Source: Marthasterias glacialis (lineage: Eukaryota > Echinodermata > Asteroidea > Forcipulatida > Asteriidae). Taken from it: a stretch of 64,000 nucleotides of DNA. A model generated the notes under the pieces. That model was not told where the DNA came from, searched no databases, and was given only the letters and a program-made list of their open reading frames with translations. The position numbers and the translations under genes are program-made. This document shows, one piece after another, positions 52,701 to 63,924 of the stretch (the stretch's first letter is position 1; every line of letters starts with the position of its first letter). The stretch covers positions 6,452,884 through 6,516,883 of the forward strand of contig OU452239.1 of NCBI GenBank assembly GCA_911728455.2, given 5' to 3'.

Positions 52701-54554
52701 TGAGTAGAGTTGTGCATTGGTTCTCTCCTGTGCCACGAGGGGTTTTCTCCAGGCCATCCGGTTTTCCTCCCTCCGGAAAAAAAAAAAAACACTTACGATC
52801 TCACGCTGTGCTCCGTGGTCATATATTGGTTGACGTGGCTGGCTGCCAAAGCACCCTTGAATGCCTGCAGCCCAAACACATGTAGCTGCATCCTTCGCAA
52901 TTCAGCTTCTCAGCTGCCAGTAAGGATGATTAGCATCCCAAATTATTATTATTATTATATTATCTTACTGGCCTATTGTTGGCAGAGCTTATTTTGTTAC
53001 CTTGCAGCTTCGTATGCAGCCGGTCACAAGAGGGCGCTGCTTTGAATATCAGTCCTGTCCCTAGCCAAAGTGAGGCCTGAAGGGAAAATAGTCTGGTCTC
53101 TTGTACAAACAATTGATAAGAATTAATATCATTAATGTGTTTTCTTGGAATCAGACTAAGGTGACAGAGAGCAGTCTGCTCGTTAAAATTACTCAACTCA
53201 CGGGCAGTAAAGGGAAGAAAGGACAGATCTATAATAAAAAAATGAAATCCCAGCAAAAAAAAACACAAAGAAAGTTTGTTTTCTAATAAATATATGAAAT
53301 TTGACCTTTGACTCTTAGGTAACGCTGGTATGCTTGTAGTAGTGATGCTGTGCTATGAGGTGCTACCAGCTTCCTACTTTATCAACCCAAATATCGAGAA
53401 GGCAGTGACGTTGTATGGAGTTAATTTTCAACAGATCATCATTGGTGTCGAGTCAATCGTTGCAATTTTCTGCTGCATCAGATATGCAAGTAAGCTGTCC
53501 ATTCTCTACTTTTATATTTACTCATTTCATTGGTTAACCCTCCTACTTCTAGACCATTTAAAACCATTTAAAATTCCAACATCTCACGTTTCCCCATTGC
53601 TATTGTACACGCATGGTATTATCATTTAAACAGTGTTCAAAACCGTTCATATAGCACGGAGGGTCCATTGATTTACCACAGTTGTACTACCATATTGTTA
53701 TTACAGTATATGGTCAAAAAAAATGATTACTGATTCTGTTGTTTTGATGGTTGTTTACAGTTTATGTGCACAGGTTTAACAGTGCCAAACTTGCACCAGA
53801 TGTTGAGCATGAAGAGCAGATGATTGCAGTGATGCAACCAAGTACACACCTGCCAGACGTTGGTTACAGGTTAGCATCCAACATAGTCCTCTCAACCATT
53901 GTTCTTCGACACTCATGTATCTGATCACTTTTCTGTATCTTTTAAAGCCCCAGCGCAACATTGGTAAACTGACTGTAAATGATTCCATTTTTTGCGCAAA
54001 TCAAGATAATAAAACCAACCTGTGAAAATGTGCCCCCCAACTGATGTCCTTGCCCCACCCTAAGGGTGCCCCCCATTTGAAATCTGGACTTTTGAGATTA
54101 AAACTCAACAGAATAAAACGTTACATTTTATGAGCATTTACGTGGTAATTTCAATGTTTTTTGAACCATTTTTAATTATTTACACACAAAATATATTTTG
54201 TTTTACCTCAACACGTTAGAAAACACTGAAAGGGGCTTGTTTAGGAAAAATACAAACGGAAACTACAGTTTTAATTGTGGTCAAAAGTGCCCCCCTAGGA
54301 AAAATGGTGCCCCACCCCTAAAATTTTACCCTAGTTACGGCACTGCTGTGATAAAAAAAATACATGATAAAAAAAAAGAGGCTATTTATCAGATATTTAT
54401 CTTGGATATATTGTTTTCTATATTGCATAGGGACAGTAAGTACGTTGACTCTCTGCTCGAGAAACAAGCAGACATGATCCGTTACTTGAAGCATCACACA
54501 GAACACCTCAGCAAACGTATCCTGAAACTAAGAGCCGCCCAGACAACAGGTTGA
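46727..54554 (+). CDS. TMEM192: Transmembrane protein 192, 6 exons, 283 aa
   Basis: Exons: 46727-46774, 49767-49910, 51202-51457, 53319-53489, 53761-53869, 54431-54554; phases close (852 nt including TGA). Human TMEM192 is 271 aa. TMEM192 is a lysosomal/late endosomal membrane protein that forms dimers. An acidic dileucine EDEDLL (residues 30-35) fits the [DE]xxxL[LI] sorting signal known in this family. Four membrane segments can be drawn at about 54-78, 97-117, 152-172 and 188-210. The cytosolic tail ends in LLEKQADMIRYLKHHTEHLS followed by KRILKL, closely matching the human tail and likely a coiled coil. Exon 1 (MVSLNGDGRDGGRQRG) is short and unconserved, so the start is less certain than the rest. 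Intron 1 contains a giant palindrome. Confidence 0.93.
46886..47832. mobile_element. 947-bp near-perfect palindrome with 9-bp target duplication (MULE-like fold-back)
   Basis: Two arms of roughly 430-450 bp are near-identical inverted copies meeting in a short unpaired centre around 47310-47395, which contains a GTACAT repeat. Ends are TAGTTGCGATAATCGTAACC and complement. GCTTCTAAT lies exactly outside both ends (46877-46885 and 47833-47841). Long inverted ends plus a 9-bp duplication are typical of Mutator-like elements. Mirror-image open frames on both strands (MEKKDESDHESGKNWSKL) are by-products of the symmetry. It lies in TMEM192 intron 1, about 110 bp after the exon 1 donor. Confidence 0.9.
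49376..49556. mobile_element. ~180-bp MITE with ~35-bp inverted ends
   Basis: CACCATCTTGTTCAA and CAGATTTGTTTAT at the left; ATAAACAAATCTGCCCCTTG and AACAAGATGGCG at the right. It lies in TMEM192 intron 1. Confidence 0.6.
49996..50095. mobile_element. Family 3 MITE, left-end fragment
   Basis: TTAACCAGTTGCCGCCATGA followed by the family interior GGATTCTTTTGCCGGAATTG. The rest is lost. It lies in TMEM192 intron 2. Confidence 0.5.
50395..50663. mobile_element. MITE with GGGCC..TTTCATAG inverted ends
   Basis: GGGCCCATTTTCATAGCGCT at the left and CAATGAAATTTGGCCC at the right; related ends bound 37820-38852. Interior carries GTTAGCA/TGCTAAC repeats. Confidence 0.55.
51711..52112. mobile_element. 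MITE with CAATAGACCGATCCAT inverted ends, copy 2
   Basis: Left CAATAGACCGATCCATTAAG and right CTTAATGGATCGGTCTATTG, a 20-bp perfect inverted pair; interior closely matches 25290-25758 in URB2. It lies in TMEM192 intron 3. Confidence 0.7.
52628..52955 (+). repeat. Family C SINE with degraded head
   Basis: Box-B-like TGGTTCATTTCCCGG, then GGGGTTTTCTCCAGGCCATC. The downstream body CTGCCAAAGC.CCCTTGAATG, then GCTGCCAGTAAG is shared with 2518-2620. Confidence 0.5.
54030..54345. mobile_element. hAT-type MITE (CAGTG..CGTAACTA family), 5'-truncated
   Basis: Interior CATTTGAAATCTGGACTTTT and GGGGCTTGTTTAGGAAAAA, and right end CCCTAGTTACGGCACTG, as at 2150-2510 and 56431-56793. The left end is replaced by family 1 TTAA MITE sequence (from about 53944). 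It lies in TMEM192 intron 5. Confidence 0.6.
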
Positions 54555-55635
54555 TTAGCACGTAGTGAGAGATGCCGAAGATTTCAGGCTAGAACATTTA
54601 AAGGAAGTACAAAGTCAACAAGACGGGAATCTTGGATGTTTAGCGCTTGGCGAGCAAGATTTACCCTCCAGGTCCAAAGCCCTGTTCGCATTGGACGTTT
54701 TTGGGGGGATAAACTGACCAAGAAAATGGGTAATTTGACCGTTTCAAGTCGAGTGCGAACAGCCCAGGAAAATGTCACCCAGGTAACTTGACCGAGTCCA
54801 GTGGGTAGTTTAACCGGCCATTTCCTGCCCAGGTAGGCTACTCTAGCCTGGTCAAACTAAGCCAAAAAGTCAGGTGCAGACACATCCTCTCGGTAAAACT
54901 GGCCAGTAAAATATCACATCCGGTTCGCACGGGCAAAGGATGGTTAATAGTCAGCCACGCGATGATTGCAGGATGGTCAAATCAACACATGAGGTTGTCT
55001 CACCATCGTTTTGGTTACTGTACCCACATCAAATAATTCAAAAGCGGACAGCGATAAGATTTACCCATTGGAAGCTACCCATGGTCTCGTTCAAATATTA
55101 ATCCAATGTGAATGCGGCTTAAGAGAGTTTAACATTTCTTATCATTCTACATTGCTTGTTTTTTTTTTTCTTTTTTTCTTTTTTTACTGTAAAAATTGTA
55201 ATAACGGGCATTTATGGCGCGCCATGTAGACAGTAGAAATAAATGTAACAATGGAAGTGTATTAGTGAAAGTGCATAAAGCTATTGTGTATTGTTGTAAG
55301 CTTTTTTAATATTTTTTGATATCCAACAACCAAAATTGGTTTAAAAGATAAATTCTTTTAGTATATGCAACAAACTATTAGCATTTGCAATTTGTGCAAT
55401 TTTTCTTCATGTTCTTGTCTTATGTTAATCCAAAACTTCATCTCACTCATTTTAAAAAAATGACAGCAAATGATATTTAAAAACACCACTGAAACCAGTA
55501 CTATTCATTTTGTTTTTGTGTTTTTTGTTTTACCTATTTTTAATTCACAATCCATCAGACAAGGTACATGTGCATGTTATTGTACAAATTAATTGCCTGC
55601 GAGTTTTACATACATGCAATCATTTGTTGGTTTGA

Positions 55636-55641
55636 AATAAA
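55636..55641 (+). terminator. Polyadenylation signal, probable TMEM192 3' end
   Basis: AATAAA about 1.08 kb after the stop codon, followed by a T/G-rich stretch (GTTATTGTTGTGTGG near 55677). A long AT-rich 3' UTR would lie between. Confidence 0.45.
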
Positions 55642-55908
55642 CATATAATGTTGAGAGTGACCTCTTGTATTTCCGTGGTTATTGTTGTGTGGCAGGGCAA
55701 AAGACTCAGTTTCTGGTTGTTAAAATAAGTTGGTCTTAGCATGGTGCAATGAAATCTTCCCTGCTCTTGGTCAAGTGCTTTTGCTGAACCTTTATCCCAT
55801 ATTGTTTAAACGTAATTTATTTACTAAATACGAAGTCTCACTCACAAAATAAAAATATGCCTGTGTTCGGTTTTTTTTCACAGGACTCGGGGAAAGTACC
55901 GAGTATAC

Positions 55909-56284
55909 TTAAAGGGACACCTTGCCTTCTAATCTTTTAAAATTTTGCTGTTTGGAATTGCTCCTTATCCTCTTTTTTTAGGAGTTGTTTATGCAATAAA
56001 GCACCTACAGTGTGTGGTGATTCTAAAAACGCACATTTTGCCTCTGGAAATACAACCAGCGGAACCACACTCTACGTAGAAACATTGGGTCTGCCATTTT
56101 GTATCTACAAAATGGCGGATCGCGTTCTGTCACAAATTTAAACAAAAACACACACATTTTCAAGGGATTTTTATGTGAATAATTGTATTCTAATTTTAAA
56201 ATATCTTTCAACCTTTATTTATTTCATAACAAACGCATTTTAAAGCGCAATAGTGCCTAATCCGAAGGCAACGTGTTCCCTTAA
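55909..56284. mobile_element. TTAA-flanked MITE, family 4, nested in another repeat
   Basis: Ends TTAA/AGGGACACCTTGCCTTC and GAAGGCAACGTGTTCCC/TTAA. It interrupts a repeat (CGGGGAAAGTACCGAGTATAC ... ACATTGGTGTATGGG) whose uninterrupted relative is at about 34600-34670. A left-end fragment of the same family is at 3065 (TTAAAGGGACACGTTACCTT). Confidence 0.7.
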
Positions 56285-56430
56285 CACACATTGGTGTATG
56301 GGTAAACCACGAATAGTATTGTCTATCCACGATGCAAACTTAACATCTAGTAAAAATCGTTGCAGTTGCCGCTGCTAAAGTATTGATTCAAAATGCCTCT
56401 AGCTCAATGGCGTTAACTGGAGGGGGGAAG

Positions 56431-56793
56431 CAGTGGTGTAACTATGGGGGGGCACGTGCCCCCCAACTGATGTCCGTGTGCCCCCCCCCCCTCCCACCCC
56501 ACCCCCGGGTGCCTTCCATTTGGACTTTTGAGATAAAAAATTACCAGATTAAAAAATGTTACATTTTAAGAGCTTTTTTATGTAGTAATTTCAAGGTTTT
56601 TAAACCTTTTTTTTTTTCATTTACACTTAGAATGTATTTTGTTTTACCTCAACACGTCAGAAGAGTGTTGAAAAGGGGCTTGTTTAGGAAAAATACATAT
56701 GGAAACTACAGTTTTAATTGGTCAAAAGTGCCCCCTAGGAAAAATGGTGCCCCCTCCCCCCCCCCCCCGCCCCCCAAAAAAATTTACTCAAGT
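56431..56793. mobile_element. hAT-type MITE (CAGTG..CGTAACTA family), third copy
   Basis: Left CAGTGGTGTAACTATGGGGG; right CAAGTTACGGCGTTA (decayed). Long C runs near both ends. No target duplication is visible now. Confidence 0.6.
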
Positions 56794-56799
56794 TACGGC

Positions 56800-58380
56800 G
56801 TTAGTAATATGTCTGTGAGTTTTTTTCGCTGCACTCAGGGAAAGTACAGAGTATACAGTGTTTCACCCTTGCTTCATGGTTTCACACACATTGTTGTATG
56901 GGTCTTTGGTCTCGGTACCAGAATGATCACAAATTATCAACAATATGAGACTAGAGTAGCCAAAGTTGAGACACAAAAGCACTGTCTTCAAACTCATAGA
57001 ATGAGGGGGGAAAATCTCATCTGATGACTGCAACCATCAGAGGTGATTTTGCAACCTATGATTTGAAAATGCATATTATTGTAAATTCAGATTACAACAC
57101 AAATTTTCCATTGGAACTTTGTTTTGGAAAGTAGGGTTCTTTTGCATTAGCCCTAGTAATCACATTTGCATCACACCATCTCGATAAAACGAAATGACTG
57201 CAAAAAAAAAAGAAAAAAAGGAAGGTCCTAAGAAAAAGGATCAATAAACTGGCCAGTGATGCAAACATGACAAACCAGAGGGGTTCTTTTGGTTTATAGG
57301 GGGGGGGGGGTAGAGGATTGTAACTCTGTGCCTTGTGTGGGTTTGGTTTTCCATCTCCATCGATCGTGCTGATTTATAAGGGTATTGCGGACAGGACAAT
57401 TGAGGGTGAAAACCGATTCACAAGGGCTGAGTAGAGAGGGATAAGGCTTTACTGAGCTTCGCGGAATAAAGGCTTAATACTATCTCCACTGAAGCAACAA
57501 CAATAATACTGGTTGTTTGCTCAGACCGTGATCTTTGTTCCGATTACAGCTGCAAGGACCGACCCTTTGATTGGTTGCAGGCCTTGCTTACGTTTAGAGG
57601 TTAATTACACCATGGAGGAAGAAAATAGTCCTCCATGATTATACTGTGGAGCAACCATGATTATATTGTATTATTGGCACAAAAGCTTTTTCATGGTATC
57701 TTGGAACTCTTTTCATCTGGGCTTGACCATTCATTGAGTCATGGATGAATAGATGAACATCATTAGTGGGCAAGAAATGACTGCTGTCTTCAGGTTTTTA
57801 GGTGTCCACCTTTCTGCATTGGGTATCCTCTCGTGGATGTGTCTGCCTCTATCCTTCCATGCTTCCTCCATGATACACTCGTGAGATATACATACCATAG
57901 AGCAAGGAACAGTTCCTTGCTCTATGTACATACATATCATGTTTATTTTTCTATGGTTAAATATGAAGCAGTAAAGCACATGAGGGCGGGTGGTGTGGGA
58001 TCACTTTTGCGGCATTAGCCACCTAAAAGTAAAACCATTGAGAAATGGATTTCCTCCAAGCTATATTTTATAATGTTGTCAATTTACTTCTTCTTTTTTC
58101 GTCAAAACATCTTTCAACCATCTACAAATTTTGTTTATGTTTTCAAATTGTCATACGTGACTTTCTTTATTATTATTTATCTTATCATCAGAATTGATAC
58201 CTGCAAACATTAGATAGACAAGCACTAGAAAAGATTGTTATTGCTAGAGCGCCCTCCTATGTCCCCAAAAATTGGCCCGAGTCCATATTATTATTATGAT
58301 TATTGTTGTTGGTTTGCGTCATGCGCATCCTTGTCGAACATTGCATTGTTGCATTGTGCGGGCTAAAAATAGTTGTTTAC
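56800..58380. other. Intergenic sequence between TMEM192 and the BTG gene
   Basis: No gene seen. Holds a G run (57300-57311), a 15-bp palindrome with a single-base loop at 57896-57926 (CATAGAGCAAGGAAC and complement), and AT-rich DNA. Confidence 0.4.
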
Positions 58381-58387
58381 TAATACT

Positions 58388-58518
58388 CCATATATGGAGG
58401 TCATTTGCCTTATTTGGAAAGGTCAAGTGACGTCTCGGAATTATTTACGTGACGCGGCATGGTTACGCGGAATTGCTGATTTATGATTGGTTCTCAGCAG
58501 TGGTCGAACATGACGTCA
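58388..58518 (+). promoter_or_regulatory. Immediate-early-type control region: two CArG boxes, CRE-like sites, CRE
   Basis: CCATATATGG (58388-58397) and CCTTATTTGG (58408-58417) both match CC(A/T)6GG exactly and start 20 bp apart, two helical turns. TGACGTCT (58428-58435) and a perfect CRE TGACGTCA (58511-58518) follow, with an inverted CCAAT (GATTGG, 58485-58490) between. The cluster ends about 360 bp before the BTG start codon. SRF plus CREB sites together are typical of growth-factor-induced genes; use in this gene is inferred. Confidence 0.65.
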
Positions 58519-58879
58519 CCTCCTTATAGGTAAATAATTATCGCAAGCGTTGCATTTTGTTATTCGCAGCTGGGAGATCGAAGGCACAGATGATGTTTTT
58601 GTCGTGGAGGGGACATTTTTAACATTGAAATCAATGGTTTTATTCCTTCGTTTTATTGAAATAATAAAGTAGACTGGCCTTACACCAAACAACAAGAGAA
58701 GTTCAGCTACTTTGATGACACAAATCGCAAAGGGAAGTGAGAAAATCGAGCATTTCGCAACACTACTGCGGTTACCACAGAACAAAGCAGAGAGAGCTAG
58801 CTAGCACCCACCTCGCTCGCGACGAGTCTTCTCATCAAAACACCAGTTTTTCATTCCATATTCCAGCAAATTTGCAGCC

Positions 58880-60088
58880 ATGAAGGACGAAATAGCAGCA
58901 GCAGTTGTCTTTCTAACACGACTCATCAACCTCAAACGTACTTTCACAACGGAGCAGATGTCAAAACTGTCCGAGAATCTAGTGTCTTGTCTAATCGAAA
59001 AGTTCCGAAATCACTGGTACGAAGAGAAACCGAGCAAGGGACAGGCTTTTCGGTGCATTAGGCTCGCTAAAGATGAACCAAGGGACTCGGTGTTGGCGAG
59101 AGCTGCCAAGAAAAGTGGCCTCCATTACGATGACATGAGTCTTCCAACAGATTTCACATTATGGGTAGACCCACTGGAGGTTGTTTGTAGGTACGTACAG
59201 TTGTGTTAATAGTGGGTGGGGTGACAGCGCTTCTCTTTTACCCATTGATCCTTGTGTACAGAACAAAACACCTATTGTTCAGCACAAAAGATTTCGTCAC
59301 TAAAATAAACAATAGGGTTCATAGTTGTTGATGTTGGCGCGTTTTCGTGTACTGGTTGTCGGTTGTAATGTAACCGCTCTAATTGTTGCAAGCAATGAAA
59401 AATTGTTTTCATCAACATTTTTTTAAAAGATTAGATTGATATTTAGAATACTTGTGTTGGACAATGTTAAAGTCAATTGTTGAAAATATGTAGTCATGAA
59501 ATGTAAAAAAATTCTAAACTATGACTGAGTAATTGATTTGTTAATAAATCCAAGTTGTTTAATGCATTTTGTCCAAATTAGGAAGTTGATTTATATAGTT
59601 TGTTCTTAAGACTGATTTTCAATTTCTTTCCTTATTTTAGTGCTAACCGCCATAGAAAGCTGAAAAAAACAGTACACAATGTGTTAACAATTTTTTTATT
59701 GTTTTTGTAATTAAAAAGGGTCATTTTTGTGTTCATTTACCACAGGTTTGGGGAGAAAGGTACGATCTGTCCAATTGCAGAATTCCCAAAGAAGACAAAA
59801 CCTGTCAACGACAACGAGACGCCATCGACACAATCCAGTGACGATAACGGCAACATAGACTCCAATGCAAACCCTAAATCTGTTGTTGATTCCATCAACG
59901 AAGTCCTTCAAAACCATCCCACAACTGTGAATGATAACGCCGTTCACGCCGGTCAACGCCGAGGTCGTAAACACCGAGCAAAGAACAATTATTACATGAA
60001 TAATGCAATTAATTCCGAGAAGGACTGGCCCGCGCTGTCCAGAGACCAATACCATTGGGTAAACAAATCCTTGGCAGTTAATGCGTAG
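58880..60088 (+). CDS. BTG/Tob family antiproliferative protein, BTG3/BTG4-like, 2 exons, 217 aa
   Basis: Exons 58880-59190 and 59746-60088 (phase 2; 654 nt including TAG). Residues 1 to about 118 form the APRO domain. It begins MKDEIAAAVVFLTRLI, then has box A around HWYEEKPSKGQAFRCIRL and box B LWVDPLEVVCRFGEKGTICP. BTG/Tob proteins are regulators that bind the CAF1 (CNOT7/8) deadenylase through this domain and slow proliferation. The N-terminus and box A favour BTG3/BTG4 over BTG1/2. The C-terminal region is N-, D- and T-rich with a basic patch RRGRKHRAK, ending DQYHWVNKSLAVNA; HW.N near the end is also seen in vertebrate BTG3. The start GCAGCCATGA is in good context. An alternative acceptor at 59640 exists but would break the conserved CRFGEKG join. 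Confidence 0.92.
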
Positions 60089-63000
60089 CTGCACCTCTTC
60101 AGACTATGCGTAAGGTAAAATCAATGCCAAATTGAACATGAAATTTGTAAACAGTAGTACGGACTTAACAACAGCCTTTCTTAATATGTCAATTTTTTAA
60201 AATAATGTCTATTTTTTGTGATCTTTGTAAGACTTGCCAAAGTTTGAAATGGGTAAAACTGTTTTTAAGAAAACGTTAATATTCATCTATGCTCATAAAA
60301 TATTATGGTGCGTTTAATATTATGTATAGAAATATTAAAAAATTTATAAGTGCTCTGACATAGTTTGATATTTGAAATACAGTTGTTTATTCGAAATGTA
60401 CTTCCGATTCTATAAAACACAAATCGTGATCTTTTTAAGTTGTAACAAATTTTGTTAATTGAGTTACATCCTAGTGGCAGAACTAGACAAATTTTCCGCA
60501 TGGTAATCAGGTTTATAAGTTTATCAATGATTTTTTACTTTGCCAAAAAATTGTATTTCAAACCATGAAGACATTCCCTGAAAGCTTGCAAGGGAAATTC
60601 ACCTCCCCACTTTCACAACAAAGACGGTGACACAACCGACTGATTGAATTTACCACTCCCATAGTATAAGTAGGCAAACAACTTGTCTATGTGTTGAAGA
60701 TGGTCATGTGAATGTTATACTTTACAGCAGAAGCTTTGTATGTTAAGTGGTGAGGTGGTTCAAGTATTTTGATAAATACTGGGGGTGCTTGAAAGAAAAT
60801 TCATGAAATGTCAATCAGCAAGTATTTTACTTTCCTTCACTTTTGACTAAAAACACAAATCAGCTGTATCATATCATCAATCAAGACTTTATTCTTGGCA
60901 CTTCTCTCATGAAACAGTCGTGACATGTTCAGTTTCCCACGTTCTCTCGCGGGATTGCATGAGTCATCAGTGATAAAGTTCTCCACCCTCTTCAGTCTTT
61001 ACTTATAATCGACGGTCAAATTGGATTCCATTGACTTCCTTATTACGTTACCTAGGCACTTCTTATGGAGCCTCGCTCCTGGAGAAGTCAAAGTAAAATA
61101 ACTTAAGAGCGGAAAAAAATGATTGATTTAGGTTCCCGGGGGTGGCAAGTGCTGTTTGTTTCATCGGAAGTCAAAATCTACCAAGTCTTGTGTCTTAAAT
61201 TAGACTGGTACTGTTTACTGAAGAAATTCGTTTCAATTTCAATAAGTGATCTTATTACTTATTGTAACATTATAGGGAAGTTGACATCCAAGTTTATATA
61301 ATGTCATTGCATGCATGCAGCACATAAAGGGAATATTTTCACAGATTTTTTATTCGGGAATTGGTTAATTATGCATCTGTTACAGTTGCACCTTTTAATT
61401 ATTAATCCCTAATTTAATTCCTGTAATGTCACAATTTGCTTAAGATTTGTGTTGAGGGAGACTACTTTGAATTTGAAGTCTGTTCCTAGTTACATGTAGG
61501 TCTCGGCCTATATTGAATCAATGTTTAGAAGTCGGGATGCCGGACTAATTGACTAATGCACCATTTTTTGTTAAAACAAAAAAAAAATTGAAATGATGGT
61601 TCTTCCGACAGCCACGAAAACCTTGCACAAATCTTAACATTAAAATGATGATTATGCAAATGTGATGCAACTTTTGTACTTGTAGATAACAAAGAACTGC
61701 ACAAAAATTTGTTCCCCCAAAAAAAATAATGGTTGGTTCTCAAGTGTAAATATGTTTTTGTACAAGAAGAACTAATCATTTGTTTTTAAGGGGTGTGCAA
61801 TTGTATTTCAATTATCAGATTATAAAGAGCTTGACTGTAGAACATCTAGCATGGCTGTTAAACTAGGACTGCTGTGCAGATTTCTATGACGAATGTCTTT
61901 TAAACAGTATTACTTTTTATAAAGATCACAATATTTTTGAACAGTAAAACATTCTTGTAAAAAGTTCCGAAATTTAAGTCTTGGTTGTGCAATATAAATA
62001 TCTATGCTGAGCATTTTGTATATTGTGATCTGAATTAGCATTTTACAGTAAAAGTAAAATTGAAAAAAAAAAAATAAAAAAAAAAAACATCAGAGAACGA
62101 TGAATTAAACATGCAAGATGCTTTGATTTGAGCTACTAACTACAAAAGATACAACAAGATCATGTTTCTTGAAATTCTGGAATTGTTTAAAGTTTTTTTT
62201 TTCGTTTAAAGGCTTCCGCCCATTTTATTTTTGGTCATTTTAACAACATTTGCTTTAATACTTGTGTACTTTAGACATAGTTCCTTCAATTTTATTTTTG
62301 AATTCACATTGTTTTAGTTTTTCTTCATTAAAATTACAAGATTTTGAAAGTGAAAAATTAGGAGATTTTGTTTTTGCAATTTATCGATAATAAACTTGTG
62401 CTGATGAATTTTTCATCCTATCAAAAAATGAATCTATTTTTACAATCAGTTTGTTTAAATCTCAATGTTATCACTTTCAGACTTCCTGTTTTTGACTTTC
62501 GTTTTATCATTTACCTTTTTTTAACAATCTTTCTGATGATGATACATCAGCCGACGTGTGACACTCTTGTTTTGATGAGTGTTAGAAACACAGACGACTG
62601 TTTGCAGCATCAATTGTGTTTTAGATGAAATAGTTGAGTGTATGGTGTGTAGGTCGTTACAATGATCACTCAGTTCAAAAGCCTGTTCTTTTTAAGAAGA
62701 AAAAAAAATCCGATCTTCATATTCTTTCAATTTTTTTGTAGGTCATGTTTTTGAAAGAAAAGAAAAAGCAACTGTTAAGTGTAAGAAAAGTTAAACTATT
62801 AATAAAAATAAATAAAAGAGTGAAACTGCATAATACTGAAACTAATCTATGTGATGAAGTCATTGTTTATTGCTTCACTTATTTTGCCACTATCCGTTTC
62901 AATATTGTTGAGCATTCTCGCGACAGTCACCTTATAATTATAGTCACAAAAACTTAGAATGAATCTTGCAAAGACAAAGAACCGAACTGTTTGGGGTTGG

Positions 63001-63249
63001 GCAGGCTGGTCGTGGAGAAAGTATTAGCTCAAAGTTGAGATTGACACGTATGCGATCGAGATGGTCAATTTCAAGACAGGGGAAATAAGACTGTGATGTC
63101 TCGCCAATATCCATGTATAAATGGAGCTTTTTATAGCTAGCTCCCATGGGTGAAGTAAACAAAATCAGAGGATTGCAAAGTGACCCGGGTCCGCCTCACT
63201 GTATAATATTCATAACCGGATGCTTCCTTGCATTGTTATTTTTTTTTGA
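60089..63249 (+). other. BTG 3' UTR and intergenic AT-rich sequence
   Basis: Very AT-rich with no coding pattern. AATAAA at 62073-62078 (inside an A run) and another cluster near 62800-62815 could end BTG transcripts. No transposon ends recognised here, unlike the rest of the window. Confidence 0.4.
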
Positions 63250-63470
63250 CAGCTCCACGAAATGATTTTACATCGTTTTGGGATTGGCATGGGGTCCGCC
63301 GGGAACGGTCAAGTCCCCCTCCAAGGCCCCCGCCCCCCACCCCGCAATACCTCGCCACTTCAGGTTCGTTTTGTCATGGATTGGAATGTTGTCATGCAGT
63401 GTACTCGTTGGTGTTCTGGCCATCATCACGGGTTTTTTTAATTATAGTGTTTTCTATGATTGACATTGAC
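63250..63470 (+). CDS. Possible exon or short membrane ORF, unidentified
   Basis: After a T run ending TTTGACAG, one frame reads GPPGTVKSPSKAPAPHPAIP and then a hydrophobic helix (FVLSWIGMLSCSVLVGVLAI) to a TGA near 63460. A proline-rich head before a membrane helix loosely recalls CD225/dispanin proteins, but the diagnostic residues are absent. Another frame is also open, so this may be chance. Confidence 0.2.
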
Positions 63471-63649
63471 TTTTACAAAAGGATACGAGAGGCGGTGCTT
63501 GGTCATTAATCACTACTTCTTGTATCAGAACAATATGTGATTGGAATGCGTAGTGAGCCAGCAGCCATCATCATGAATTATACTACATCAATCAGCCTTC
63601 TGCAATTACATGTATTGTACTTAATGTACCACGGAGGGAGGAGGCCGTT

Positions 63650-63780
63650 GTGAGATTATATTCTGCTTTTTCCGCGTACTTCTGCACTTTGGAACTCCTT
63701 ATCTGCATCTTGCTTTCTACCATCTTTCCATCTGTTCCAGTTCAAGAGAAATGTGGACAGATATCTTTTCTCTCCTTAAA
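63650..63780 (+). repeat. 3' fragment of a CR1/L2-like LINE
   Basis: Reads FPRTSALWNSLSASCFLPSF, then FKRNVDRYLFSP and a stop: the W-N-S-L..F-K..L-F tail of CR1/jockey-type ORF2 proteins. Followed by A/T-rich sequence. Confidence 0.55.
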
Positions 63781-63924
63781 CTTATTTTCTTCTCGATTTT
63801 TCAAATAAAAAACAAAACAAAAACTAGATTGATATCTTGAGAGAAAAGGAAGAGAAACAACTCATGCCCGTATAGTGATAGCATAATTATTGAGTGGCTC
63901 AAAGTGGAATGGAAGAATATTATT

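Noticed and set aside
56383..57024. 213-codon forward frame
   Set aside because: Spans the hAT-type MITE at 56431-56793; proline runs are translated C tracts.
59641..59745. Alternative BTG acceptor at 59640
   Set aside because: Would insert unrelated residues into the conserved box B join EVVCRFGEKG.
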